Shown piece by piece: positions 11,353-22,235 of a stretch of 64,000 nucleotides of DNA (position 1 is its first letter; each line of letters opens with the position of its first letter). The DNA is taken from the NCBI RefSeq assembly GCF_902167145.1, contig NC_050100.1, positions 189,961,439-190,025,438 of the forward strand, in the 5' to 3' direction. The notes beneath the pieces were generated by a model. That model was not told the DNA's origin, made no database searches, and was given only the letters and a program-made list of their open reading frames with translations. A program made the position numbers and the translations under genes. This DNA comes from Zea mays. Lineage: Eukaryota; Streptophyta; Magnoliopsida; Poales; Poaceae.

Positions 11353-11380
11353 CGTGGGTGGTTTTCTCGTAGCACGAACG

Positions 11381-11390
11381 GTGGGCGCCA
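11381..11390 (-). other. Candidate tRNA primer binding site of the Tat element
   Basis: On the minus strand TGGCGCCCAC begins two bases (TT) after the CA end of the 5' LTR at 11393. Position and the leading TGG fit a PBS. I did not assign the tRNA. Confidence 0.6.
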
Positions 11391-11392
11391 AA

Positions 11393-11867
11393 TGTTGGAA
11401 CTTGCTCTCAGTTGCAAGGGGATCCAACAAGGGTGAACAATGGCGTTAATAGGGTTCTCCCGCGTGTTGGCAATAGCTCTGTTAATCTGGCCTCTCACGG
11501 GCACTGTGCGGGGGTATTTATAGGTGTCTGAGCGCCCAGCGCCTTGTGTTAAGGACGCATGTGCCCCCAGCCACCTAGGTTATCCCCAGAATATTCCCGT
11601 AAAGCAAGGTTACAGACTGTAAATACAGGAATGCCTTTACAAATTAGGCCCGTAACACGCGGCGGCCACGCGGGGCCCGTTACAATGGGCCGGATCACAC
11701 GTGGGCCTCTAAGCTGGACGAGGCCGCACGGTGGGATGACGACGTCGCAGGCCTTCGTCTGGTGCCGGATAAAGCGAAGGGTGTCCCTGCCCGCTTTGTC
11801 TCCGTTGGACCAGCGACATCAGCGAAGGCCTCGAGCGAAGGGTGGCGTCTTTGCCTTCGCCCCAACA
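11393..11867 (-). repeat. 5' LTR of the Tat element (475 bp)
   Basis: On the minus strand it runs from TGTTGGGGCG to CTTCCAACA, with short inverted ends TGTTGG/CCAACA. A TATA-like motif lies at 11514-11522 (TATAAATAC on the minus strand), followed by the transcribed region. Its outer 134 bp match the fragment at 666-799. Huck-type sequence begins directly outside it at 11868 with CCGGG, the expected target duplication. Confidence 0.88.
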
Positions 11868-12748
11868 CCGGGCCACCGGCGGAAGGTGGCAGAGCCCACA
11901 ACAACGACAAGAAGGAGGATCACAAGGCAGAGGAGTTCCCCGAGGTCCACGATTGCTTCATGATCTACGGTGGGCAAGTGGCGAACGCCTCGGCTCGGCA
12001 CCACAAGCAAGAGCGTCGGGAGGTCTTCTCGGTAAAGGTGGCGGCGCCAGTCTACCTAGACTGGTCCGACAAGCCCATCACCTTCGACCAGGGCGACCAC
12101 CCCGACCGCGTGCCGAGCCCAGGAAAGTACCCGCTCGTTGTCGATCCCGTCATCGGCAACATCAGGCTTACCAAGGTCCTCATGGATGGAGGCAGCAACC
12201 TCAACATCATCTACGCCGAGACCCTCAGGCTCCTATAGATCGATCTGTCCTCGATCCGGGCCGGCGCGGCGCCCTTTCACGGGATCATCCCCAAGAAACG
12301 CGTCCAACCCCTCGGGCAACTCGATCTGCCCGTCTGCTTCGGGACTCCCTCCAACTTCTGAAAGGAAACCCTCACGTTCGAGGTGGTCGGGTTTCGAGGA
12401 ACCTACCACGCAGTGCTGGGGAGACCATGCTACGCTAAGTTCATGGCCGTCCCCAACTACACCTACCTCAAGCTCAAGATGTCGGGCCCCAACAGGGTCA
12501 TCACCGTCGGCTCCACGTACCAACACGTGTACGAATGCGACGTGGAGTGCGTGGAGTACGCCGAGGCCCTCGCCGAATCCGAGGCCATCATCGCCGACCT
12601 GGAGAGCCTCTCCAAGGAGGCACCAGATGCGAAGCGCCACGCCGGCAACTTCGAGCCAGCTGAGACGGTTAAGTCCGTCCCTCTTGACCCTAGCAACGAC
12701 GCCTCCAAGCAGATCCAGATCGGCTCCGGGCTCGACCCCAAATAGGAA
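11868..12748 (+). pseudogene. gag end and protease region of the Huck-type element
   Basis: The plus-strand frame (position 2 modulo 3) enters directly from the nested element's LTR and reads 'EEFPEVHDCFMIYGG', then the protease-like 'KVLMDGGSNLNIIY' near 12178-12220 and 'HAVLGRPCYAKFMA' near 12410-12450. In-frame stops are TAG 12236-12238, TGA 12359-12361 and TAG 12743-12745. The last falls at the junction to RT. The real gag start is outside the window. The protein would have processed the Gag-Pol polyprotein. Confidence 0.8.
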
Positions 12749-13555
12749 GCAATGCTCGTCGACTTTCTCCGCGCGAACGCCGAAGTTTTTGCGTGGAGTC
12801 CCTCGGACATGCCTGGCATACCGAGGGATGTCGCCGAGCACTCGCTGGACATCCGAGTTGGAGCCCGACCCGTGAAGCAACCTCTACGCCGATTCGACGA
12901 AGAAAAGCGCAGAGCCATAGGCGAGGAGATCCACAAGCTGATGGCTGCAGGGTTCATCAAAGAGGTATTCCATCTCGAATGGCTTGCCAACCCTGTGCTT
13001 GTGAGAAAGAAAGGAGGGAAATGGAGGATGTGTGTAGACTACACTGGTCTAAACAAAGCATGTCTGAAGGTTCCCTACCCTCTGCCTCGCATCGATCAAA
13101 TCATGGATTCCACTGCTGGGTGCGAAACCCTGTCTTTCCTCGATGCCTACTCAGGGTATCACCAAATCAGGATGAAAGAGTCCGACCAGCTCGCGACTTC
13201 TTTCATCACACCCTTTGGCATGTACTGCTACGTTACCATGCCATTCGGTTTGAGGAATGCGGATGCGACATACCAAAGGTGCATGAACCACGTGTTCAGA
13301 GAACACATTGGTCGAACGGTCGAGGCTTACGTTGATGACATCGTAGTCAAGACGAGGAAAGCCTCCGACCTCCTCTCCGACCTTGAAACGACATTCCGGT
13401 GTCTCAAGGCGAAAGGCGTAAAACTCAATCCCGAGAAGTGTGTCTTCGGAGTCCCTCGAGGCATGCTCCTGGGGTTCATCGTCTCCGAGCGGGGTATCGA
13501 GGCCAACCCAGAGAAAATCGCGGCATCACCAACATGGGGCCCATCAAGGACTTAA
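12749..13555 (+). pseudogene. Reverse transcriptase of the Huck-type element
   Basis: The open stretch carries RT landmarks in order: 'GFIKEVFHLEWLANPVLVRKKGGKWRMCVDY', 'NKACLKVPYPLPRID', 'LDAYSGYHQI', 'MPFGLRNADATYQRCM' and the catalytic YVDD at 13328-13339, followed by 'LNPEKCVFGV'. It continues the protease frame. The frame is lost near 13530-13555, before the connection to RNase H, so the polyprotein is broken there. It would copy the element RNA into cDNA. Confidence 0.92.
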
Positions 13556-15992
13556 AAGGAGTATAGAGGGTCATGGGATGCCTTGCGGCTCTGAGCCGTT
13601 TCATCTCGCGCCTCGGCGAAAGAGGCCTACCCCTGTACCGCCTCTTAAGGAAGACCGAGCGCTTCACTTGGACCCCCGAGGCCGAGGAAGCCCTCGGGAA
13701 CCTAAAGGCGCTCCTCACAAGCGTGCCCATCTTGGTGCCCCCGCTGCCGGAGAAGCCCTCTTGATCTATGTCGCCGCTACCACTCAGGTGGTCAGCGCCG
13801 CGATCGTGGTCAAGAGACGAGAAGAGGGGCACGCATTGCCCGTCCAGAGGCCGGTCTACTTCATCAGTGAAGTACTATCCGAGACCAAAATCCGCTACCC
13901 GCAAATTTGGAAGCTACTGTACGCGGTAATTCTGACGCGGCAAAAGTCGCGACACTACTTCGAGTCTCATCCGGTGACTGTGGTGTCATCCTTCCCCCTG
14001 GGGGAGATCATCCAGTGCCGAGAGGCCTCGGGTAGGATTGCAAAGTGGGCGGTGGAGATCATGGGTGAGACAATCTCGTTCGCCCCTCGGAAGGCCATCA
14101 AGTCCCAAGTCTTGGCGGACTTTGTGGCTGAATGGGTCGACACCCAGCTTCCAGCAGCTCCGATCCAACCGGAACTCTGGACCATGTTTTTTGACGGGTC
14201 GTTGATGAAAACAGGAGCGGGCGCGGGCCTGCTCTTCATCTCACCCCTCGGGAAGCACCTCCGCTACGTGCTGCGCCTCCATTTCCCGGCGTCCAACAAC
14301 GTGGCCGAGTACGAGGCTCTGGTTAACGGGTTGCGCATCGCCATCGAGCTAGGGGTCCGACGCCTTGACGCTCGTGGCGACTCGCAGCTTGTCATCGACC
14401 AAGTCATGAAGAACTCCCACTGTCGTGACCCAAAGATGGAAGCCTACTGCGATGAGGTTCGGCGCCTGGAGGACAAGTTCTACGGGCTCGAGCTCAACCA
14501 CATCGCCCGACGATACAACGAGACTGCGGACGAGCTGGCTAAGATAGCCTCGGGGCGGACAACGGTCCCTCCGGACGTCTTCTCCCGAGACCTACATCAA
14601 CCCTCAGTCAAGACCGACGACACGCCCGAGCCCGAGGCGCCCTCGGCTCAGCCCGAGGCATCCTCGGCTAAGCCCGAGGCACCCTTGGCCCCCGAGGGTG
14701 AGGCACTGCGTGTCGAGGAAGAGCGGAATGGGGTCACGCCTAATCGAAACTGGCAGACCCCGTACCTACAATATCTCCACCGAGGAGAGCTACCCCTTGA
14801 CAGAGCCGAAGCTCGGCGACTAGCGCGGCGCGCCAAGTCGTTCGTCTTGATGGGTGACGGAAAGGAGCTCTACCACCGCAGCCCCTCAGGCATCCTCCAG
14901 CGATGCATATCCATCGTCGAAGGTCAGGAGTTATTACAAGAAATACACTCGGGGGCTTGCGGTCACCACGCAGCACCTCGAGCCCTTGTTGGAAACGCCT
15001 TCCGACAGGGTTTCTACTGGCCAACCGCGGTGGCCGATGCCACTAGGATTGTACGCACCTGCCAAGGGTGTCAATTCTACGCAAAGCAGACCCACCTACC
15101 CGCTCAGGCTCTGCAAACGATACCCATCACCTGGTCGTTTGCTATGTGGGGTCTAGACCTCGTCGGTCCCTTGCAGAAGGCACCCGGGGGCTACACGCAC
15201 CTGTTGGTCGCCATTGACAAATTCTCCAAGTGGATCGAGGTCAGACCCCTAAACAACATCAGGTCCGAACAGGCGGTGGCATTCTTCACCAACATCATCC
15301 ATCGCTTTGGGGTCCCGAACTCCATCATCACCGACAATGGCACCCAGTTCACCGGTAGAAAGTTCCTGGACTTCTGCGAGGATCACCACATCCGGGTGGA
15401 CTGGGCCGCCGTAGCTCACCCCATGACGAATGGGCAGGTAGAGCATGCCAACGGCATGATTCTGCAAGGACTCAAGCCGCGGATCTACAACGACCTCAAC
15501 AAGTTCGGCAGGAGATGGATGAAAGAACTCCCCTCGGTGGTCTGGAGTCTGAGAACGACGCCAAGCCGAGCCACGGGATTCACGCCGTTCTTTCTAGTCT
15601 ATGGGGCCGAGGCTATCCTGCCCACAGACTTAGAATACGGTTCCCCGAGGACGAGGGCGTACAACGACCGAAGCAATCGAACCAACCGAGAAGACTCACT
15701 GGACCAGCTGGAAGAGGCTCGGGACATGGCCTTACTACACTCGGCGTGGTATCAGCAGTCCCTGCGACGCTACCACGCCCGAGAGGTTCAGTCCCGAGAC
15801 CTCCAGGTGGGCGACTTGGTGCTTCGGCTACGACAAGACGCCCGAGGGCGTCACAAGCTCATGCCTCCCTGGGAAGGGCCGTTCATCATCGCCAAGATTT
15901 TGAAGCCCGGAACGTACAAGCTGGCCAACGGTCAAGGCGAGGTCTACAGCAACGCTTGGAACATCCGACGGCTACGTCGCTTCCACCCTTAA
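13556..15992 (+). pseudogene. RT connection, RNase H and integrase of the Huck-type element
   Basis: A short piece in frame 1 (about 13573-13745, 'ALSRFISRLGERGLPLYRLLRK') gives way to frame 0 near 13745, which then stays open to the TAA at 15990-15992. RNase H shows 'MFFDGS', 'NVAEYEALVNGL' and 'ARGDSQLVIDQV'. Integrase begins after an Ala/Glu/Pro-rich spacer (about 14620-14710). It has HHCC residues in 'HSGACGHH...CQGCQF' and the DDE core 'GLDLVGPL', 'ITDNGTQF' and 'QVEHANG'. The C-terminus ends 'NAWNIRRLRRFHP'. Two indels near 13550 and 13745 separate these domains from RT. The domains themselves look intact. Confidence 0.9.
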
Positions 15993-16223
15993 GATGTTTT
16001 CAAGTCGTTCATACGCCTCGTTTACATGCGCAAATAAAGTCTAACCATCAAGGAAGGGTCAGCCTTGCCTCGGCAAAGCCTGACCCTCCCTTGGGGGCTA
16101 GAAGGGGGACACCCCCTCTACGTCAAAATTTTCCTCGAAAAAAATCTTTCTGCCAGAACATCTTTCGTGCTTTTCGACTACTTCGAAAGTGGGATCCTGA
16201 AAACGACGGATTACACGTAAGCA

Positions 16224-17190
16224 GGCAAGGCCGACTGAGCCGAGGGACTCCTACGCCTCCAGGATACGGACACCTCACTCATCACCTTCTGTAATAAGTA
16301 ACTCACGCTCGGATAAGCGATTCCTCTGACCAAACAAGTCTTAACGCTCGAAAACTTTTCTGCCAAAACGATTTTTTGTGCCTTCTCGACTATATCGATA
16401 GCAGAATCCTACGGACGAGTAAGAGTACACGTAAGCGGCAAGGCCGACCGAGCCGAGGGACTCCTACGTCTCTGGGATACGGATACCTCACTCGTCACCT
16501 TCCGTGAAAAGTAACTCTCGCTCGGACAAACAATTATGTTACCGACAAATAAGTCCTGATACTCGAAACAAGGGGAAAAGAAACACAGCTTTACAACACG
16601 ACGACGGTATGTTTGGGCCTCGGCGGCCGCGAAAAACATACGCACACTACAGATAAATTGTTCCTGCAGGATCAGACATCAGTGAGGGAGCAACAGCACC
16701 CTCGGCGTCGACTCCACCTTCGGCGGAATCCGACCCAGTCTCGAACGGCAACACGGTCGGAGGATCTCCACCCCGAAGGAACCTGTTGGCACCAAGCCTC
16801 GGCCATCGCCGCTAGGGTCTCCTCCAGGAACCCAGCTTGAGCATACGGCTAGACCGGCCGCTCCGTAGCCTCAGCCAGCTGTCCCCTGAGGACATCAGCC
16901 CGGCTCATGGCCTCGGCAACCCGACTCCGGCGTTGGTCCCGCCAGTGGACGGCCCAACCAGGCTCCAGCCGACGAAGCTTCTTTTCGAGCCAACTCCGCC
17001 TCTGTCCATGCTGACATCGCTGCCTCCGGCTCCGGTTCATCGTAGAGCGGCCGAGGGTTTCTTTAACTGAACAAGAAAAGCCTCGGGCGGCAAGGCCGAT
17101 CGAGCCGCGGGACTCCTACGCCTCCGGGATACGGATACCTCACTCGTCACCTTCCGCACGAGGCAACTCACACTTGGTTAAGCGGTTCAG
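16224..17190. repeat. Three dispersed copies of a ~115-bp motif
   Basis: Copies start at about 16224, 16438 and 17090. They share GCAAGGCCGA, then GGGACTCCTACG, GGATACGGA, CCTCACTC and CACCTTC in the same order. The first two are 214 bp apart with similar sequence in between, so they look like a diverged tandem duplication. Confidence 0.8.
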
Positions 17191-18989
17191 CTAGCCGACA
17201 GGCGAGTCCTAGTGCTCGAAATGAGGAAAAAACACGGCTTTACGCCAAAATACATTGATGTTCAGGCCCTGACAGCCACAATGAACAAACACCAGCACTC
17301 AAGGTGCCATTACAAACGGGACTCCGGTTCCGCCCCCGCAGGTACGAACAACCCCCCACATTGGAGGGCCTGCGGGGCGACAAAACCCCAGGTGGCTCGC
17401 CGCCGCCCGCTCCGGCAGCAGCGACAACGACCTTCGCTCCGGGCGGCCAAACAGCAGCAGCGATGACCTCATGGCAGACGCTGCTGCGACAAGGCCCTCG
17501 CCCACATCCCCACTCGAGGGGCGAGGACAAGCAGAAAGCCGTAGAGTCGGAGGTCAGTCCGCGGGTGGCTCCGACTATCTCGTCGGCAGAGAAACCTCTT
17601 CCGGCTGCCTCGGTGGGAGGTGGCACCGGAAGCAGCGCCAAAGCCACTCAGGCCAGAGAGCCAGACACGCGGCAGCTGGCAACGCCACGAATGGCGAACG
17701 CCCTTCCCCCTGATCACTGAGCGAAGGACCGGGCCGCTGCCCGCGTGGAAACGGGCCCCAACTCGGCGCACTCCCCTCCCCATCACTGATGATGGACATC
17801 CTTGAAGCTGAGGGCGGGGCGGAGGTCGCAGCCCGGCTTGCTTCTCCCCACCATCAAACTGGTGGTCACCGTCTTGGGTGACCACCGGCGAGGGGATGCA
17901 GTCGGGCTGCCTGATGAAAATCCTTGAAGCCGAGCGATGGCTGAAAGGTACCAACTTCCGCGAAGTTGTGTTCCTCCAACGACAGCAAGACGAAAGCAAC
18001 ACGAGCGCTCCCCATCCAGGGGATCGGAAGGTGGAAGGACGCGATGCATGAAGGGAGTGCGAAAACATGGTTGCCATCCAAGGGGGTCACCCTCCTTTTA
18101 AAGACGACTCTCCCCACTTGCGTCCTCAGCCGTCGCGGACGGAGTCTTCACCAACACGCTCCAAGGTCTTCCCCCTACGACACGGGGGCTGGGTCCCACG
18201 CGTCACGCAAGCTAGCCCAGGACAGAAGAGGCCAAACCGCCGCGCGCGATGTGCGTAACTGCCCAGCGGTTACAAGCACTCCTCCACTTTCGCCCAAACC
18301 AGCGGGTGAAAGGGCGGGCCGCCATGCAGGCGGCATGCAACTGCACCAAGGGGGCGCACCCTTTCGACTTCGACGCGCCCAGCATGGAGGCCCAGGCCCA
18401 CACGTCATGTAACCGGCGCGCCGGTTACTAGGTGCGAGAAACTGCACCGCCACTTGCGCCAGTACCGCGCCTTCTCGACTGCGGAACCGGTGCCGCGACT
18501 CGAGGCAACCCTGCTCATGGCCCAATAGTGCCAACCGAGCACATCGGTCACGGGTCAGTCAGCCGCGGGAGAAGGCGCGACGGTCGATACGACCAGAAAT
18601 GGGCCGGCAGTAATGGCGACGGCAGGCGGGCGGAAGCAGCAGTCAAGTCGTCTACAAGCTCACATCCCCTCCTAGGATAGCGAGAGAACCCTCTCCCACT
18701 GCGTGAAGACGACGCGCCCATGTCCCGTTCCTCGAACGGCTCGCGCACACACAACGGCTGCCTCGCGAACCACTCGTCCTGTCGCATTAACTCTGCGACA
18801 GGGCAGGCGACACCTTTGGCAGGCGAAGCGGGCGACGCTTCACCTTCGCCATAATAACCGCGTCAAAAAAGGTGTGCCACGTCGTTCGATTTCGTGTCCT
18901 TTTCCTCTTCCTCTTTCTCTCTCTTGCTACAAGGACCCGGAAAGGGGATGCTCCGAAAGGGATCCTTCTCCGCGAAGGAAGCGGGCCCC

Positions 18990-19290
18990 AAGCCCTCCTA
19001 CTGATCAGAGGTTCGAAGGCTGGCCCCTCGGAAGGGTTCGACAGCTGCCTCAGAGCACTCGGGCTCCGCGCCCTCCTACTGATCAGAGGTTCGAAGGCTG
19101 GCCCCTCGGAAGGGTTCGACAGCCGCCTCAGAGCACTCGGGCTTCGCGCCCACTACTGGTCAGAGGTTCGAAGGGTGGCCCCTCGGAGGGGTTCGACAGC
19201 CGCCTCAGACCACTCGGGCTCCGCGCCCACTACTGATCAGGGGTTCGTAGGCTGGCCCCCGAAGGGTTCGACAACCGCCTCAGAGCACGC
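18990..19290. repeat. Four tandem 77-78-bp repeats in the Huck 3' region
   Basis: Units start at about 19001, 19079, 19156 and 19233 and share GAGGTTCGAAGG, GGCCCCTCGGA and GGGTTCGACAGC. Copies differ by a few substitutions and one base of length. They are followed by unique sequence leading to the LTR. Confidence 0.9.
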
Positions 19291-20526
19291 AGAGCGAGGG
19301 ATGACTCTGGGTACGTCTGATACATGGCCGAGGCTCGGGCTATGCTCCCGAGGTACCCTAGGACATTTCCCAGACCAGAAGGAGCGATTCTGTAATGGAA
19401 TCCCATCAGAGGGAGGCATCGAGCCCTCGGACCCTATCAAACGGGACCGGGTCCGGCAAATCAACTGCAGGTACTTTTGGAGCGCGCCTCTAGGCCACTA
19501 GCCGACCCTTATCAAACGGGGCACAGGCGTCCACTCGGATCACCCGTTAGCAACTCACTCGAGACACCATGTTCGGCGCCATTCGAGGGCAACATGGAAC
19601 TTTCCCCCCTCCTCCTTGCGGAAAGGCGACGCAGGGGCGTATGAAAAAAGTCGAGTCAGTCCTTGACCGTCCTCTCGCTCTGTGCGGAGGCTCGGGGGCT
19701 GCTCTCGCAAACCCGGCTCCGGCCAAACCGTTGACAGCGTCAACATACCAGCCCGAGAACTTGGAACCTGACTATGCACCCGGGCTACGGCCAGTTCGCA
19801 TGAGGGAACAACCAGACCGACCGAAGCATCATGAAAGGCATTAAGACCTCGAAGGAGTCAAACACTCCTCCGAGGCCTCGGGGGCTACACCCGGCGGGTG
19901 CGCTCGCGCGCACCCACCGGAACGAAATGCAACCGAGAAAGGCCGGTCCCCTTGCAAAAAAGTGCGACAAAAGCCTCCAAGCGAGTACTAACACTCCCTT
20001 CGAGGCTAGGGGGCTACTGTCGGGGACCATAATTAGGGGTACCCCCAAGACTCCTAAATCTCAGCTGGTAACCCCCATCAGCACAAAGCTGTAAAGGCCT
20101 GATGGGCGTGATTCCGGTCAAGGCTTCGTCCACCCGAGAGACACGATCTCGTCATGCCCGAACCCAGCCTCGGGCAGGAACAGTAGACCAAGGCAGATTT
20201 ACGCCTCGCCCGAGGGTCTCCTCAAGCGGTGGGTGCACCCTCGACTCGCCCGAGGCCCAGCTCGGGCAGGCTTCGCGGAGAAGCAACCTTGGCCGGATCG
20301 CTACGCCAACCGACCGTATCGCAAGAGCATTCAATGAAAGGATCGCCTGACACCTGATCCTGACACGCGCTCCTCAGTCGACAGAGCCGAAGTGACCGCA
20401 GTCACTTCGCCGCTCCACTGACCGACCTGACAGGAAAACAGCGCCGCCTGCCCCGCTCCGACTGCTGTGCCACTCGACAGAGTGAGGCTGACAGCAGCTA
20501 AGTCCAGCCTCGGGTGCCATAGGAAG

Positions 20527-20760
20527 CTCCGCCTCGCTCGACCCCAGGGCTCGGGCTCAACCTCGACGCTGGACGACAAACTCCGCCTCGCCCGACCCCA
20601 GGGCTCGGACTCAGCCTCGACCTCGGAAGACAGACTCCGCCTCGCCCGACCCCAGGGTTCGGACTCATCCTCGACCTCGGAAGACGGACTCCGCCTCGCC
20701 CGACCCCCGGGCTCGGACTCAACCTCGACCTCGGAGGAGTCACCGCCTCGCCCGACCTCG
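20527..20760. repeat. 54-bp tandem repeats within the Huck LTR
   Basis: Units start at 20527, 20581, 20635 and 20689, each beginning CTCCGCCTCGC, with a partial fifth unit. Similar repeats occur in opposite orientation near 63700-64000 in the second Huck LTR, so the array is a family feature. Confidence 0.88.
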
Positions 20761-21136
20761 AGCTCGGACCGACCACGTCACAGGGGGGCCATCATTACCC
20801 TACCCCTAGCTAGCTCAGGCTATGGGGAACAAGACCGGCGTCCCATCTAGCTCGCTCCGGTAAACAAGTAATGATGGCACCCCGCATGCTCCATGACGAC
20901 GGCGGCTCTCAGCCCCTTACGGAAGCAAGGAGACGTAAGCAAGGATTCGACAGCCCCGACAGCTGTACTTCCACGGGGCTCAAGCGCTCCTCCGACGGCC
21001 ACGACATCACATGAACAGGGCGCCAAAACCTCTCCGACGCCACGATGACATGTACTTAGGGCTCTGGCTCCTCTCTGCTAGACACGTTAGCGCATTGCTA
21101 CACCCCCATTGTACACCTGGGCCCTCTCCTTACGTC

Positions 21137-21143
21137 TATAAAA
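21137..21143 (+). promoter_or_regulatory. TATA box of the Huck LTR
   Basis: TATAAAA followed by GGAAGG lies about 280 bp before the LTR end, the usual position of the U3/R promoter. The equivalent appears inverted near 63275-63282. Confidence 0.6.
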
Positions 21144-21417
21144 GGAAGGTCCAGGGCTCTCGTACGAGAAGGTTGGCCGCGCGAGAGAACGGGCTGGCGC
21201 GCAAGGCTCTCTCTCTCTCTCTCTCTCCCACGCGAACGCTTGTAACCCCCTACTGCAAGCGCACCCGACCTGGGCGCAGGACAACACGGAGGCCGCGGGT
21301 TCCCCTTTGCTGTTTTCCCCCCTTTGTGCTCCGTCCCGCGCTGACCCATCTGGGCTGGGACGCGCGGCGACAATTTACTCGTCGGTCCAGGGACCCCTCG
21401 GGGTCGAAACGTCGACA

Positions 21418-22235
21418 CTGCCAGACTTCCCCCTCACGACACAGGGATCTTCCAGCTGGCGTAACCGCCCGCAATAACCTCGCCGGGTTGTTGCAACCGC
21501 TACTGCTGGGTGCGATCCGATCTCCTGGGTATAAAACTAATATGAAGCACCAGGATCTTCGCATCCATCCTAGCAAGTCGTCAAGTGAGGCATTAACTAG
21601 GAGCCCTACCACCATCACCGTGAGAACCCAAAGAGGGAGAGAGGGACGCCGCCGTGGCCATTCACGCACTTAGCCGCACAGAGCACGTGGACAAGTCCGG
21701 GGACTTTGCAAGGTTCTCTGGAGCATGCTCATTGCCACACTAGGGGGGATTGATCATTGGGGCGAGCCAGATTGCTCGTCGGCGCAGGATCACCGCCGCA
21801 GCTCGCACCTCACCGTGGGCGAGGGCCCCTATGCCACAACAACTCGGTATGTCTTGCCCAGTCATTCATCACGAACTACTCCCTATGTTGCGCTAACGAG
21901 CGCCCAAAATCTCTACCCCTGTAGCCGAAATTGCTCATTAAGGTTAGGTCACTGCCGCAGATCCGCCAAACATTGAGGCTAGGAGCCCTGTCAGCGCAAT
22001 CCCCGGTAAGTGCTCCTCCTATCCTTTTACCTTTGCCCCCGCTTCGGGTATCGCTCTTCGGGTTCGAGTTCTAGGCGGGTGATGGGTGATGTGGTGGTGG
22101 GCAGCGATGGCACCACTGTGTCCAGCGCGCGCCACCGTATGCACGACCACCAGTGATCGGGGTAGGCGTGGGCCATTGATCCATATCAGAGGGTGAGGAT
22201 TATATCTAGTGTAGCGATTGATTGAAGTGAGTAGA
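21418..22235. other. Unclassified GC-rich DNA between the Huck LTR and solo LTR 1
   Basis: Open frames here are short and lack recognisable motifs. The sequence may be the body of an older repeat into which both Huck and the solo LTR inserted, because 25658 onward continues from the GTAGA/GTAGG target site. No RNA gene was seen. Confidence 0.4.

Larger units (their letters stand above)
666..11867 (-). mobile_element. Tat-lineage Ty3/gypsy LTR retrotransposon with antisense gene
   Basis: The element reads right to left. It has a 5' LTR at 11393-11867, a PBS at 11381-11390, gag, then protease-RT-RNase H-integrase, a 77-bp tandem array, an antisense five-exon gene, and the last 134 bp of the 3' LTR at 666-799. 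The order RNase H then integrase and the extra genes between pol and the 3' LTR fit the Athila/Tat branch of plant Ty3/gypsy elements. Maize Grande, cinful/zeon and Huck belong to that branch. An antisense gene in this position is known from Grande ('gene 23'). I am not certain of the family name here. The coding frame is broken by stops and indels, so this copy cannot be autonomous. It lies inside the Huck-type element at 11868-21417. Confidence 0.85.
15993..20017 (+). other. Non-coding 3' region of the Huck-type element
   Basis: The 4 kb between integrase and the 3' LTR is GC-rich and has open frames only by composition. No conserved protein motif was seen on either strand. It holds the 214-bp-spaced repeats, the 77-78-bp array described separately, and a C/G-rich block near 17.3-17.7 kb. 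It ends with a purine tract directly before the LTR. No antisense gene comparable to that of the neighbouring Tat element was recognised. Confidence 0.7.
11868..21417 (+). mobile_element. Huck-type Ty3/gypsy retrotransposon, 3' portion
   Basis: This is the right-hand part of a plus-strand element whose 5' LTR and most of gag lie left of the nested Tat element, outside the window. It contains the end of gag/protease, RT, RNase H and integrase, a 4-kb non-coding 3' region with several repeat arrays, a polypurine tract ending CTAGGGGGCTAC at 20017, and a 1,400-bp LTR. The LTR start (TGTCGGGGACCATAATTAGG) and its body of repeated GCCTCGCCCGA motifs are what I know as maize Huck. Multiple stops and two frameshifts show it is not autonomous. 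Confidence 0.85.
20018..21417 (+). repeat. 3' LTR of the Huck-type element (1,400 bp)
   Basis: It starts TGTCGGGGACC straight after the polypurine tract and ends CGTCGACA. It contains the TATA box at 21137-21143 and a CT microsatellite near 21209-21227. Its 3' end (GGACCCCTCGGGGTCGAAACG) matches, with small differences, the inverted LTR start at 62983. The five bases after it, CTGCC (21418-21422), are the expected target duplication. Confidence 0.88.

Noticed and set aside
18872..19501. 209-codon plus-strand ORF in the Huck 3' region
   Set aside because: It is produced by the 77-78-bp tandem array and neighbouring GC-rich DNA. The peptide simply repeats with the DNA unit.
20467..20850. ORFs on both strands with repeated Leu/Arg/Pro peptides
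   Set aside because: They follow the 54-bp repeats of the Huck LTR, which is non-coding.
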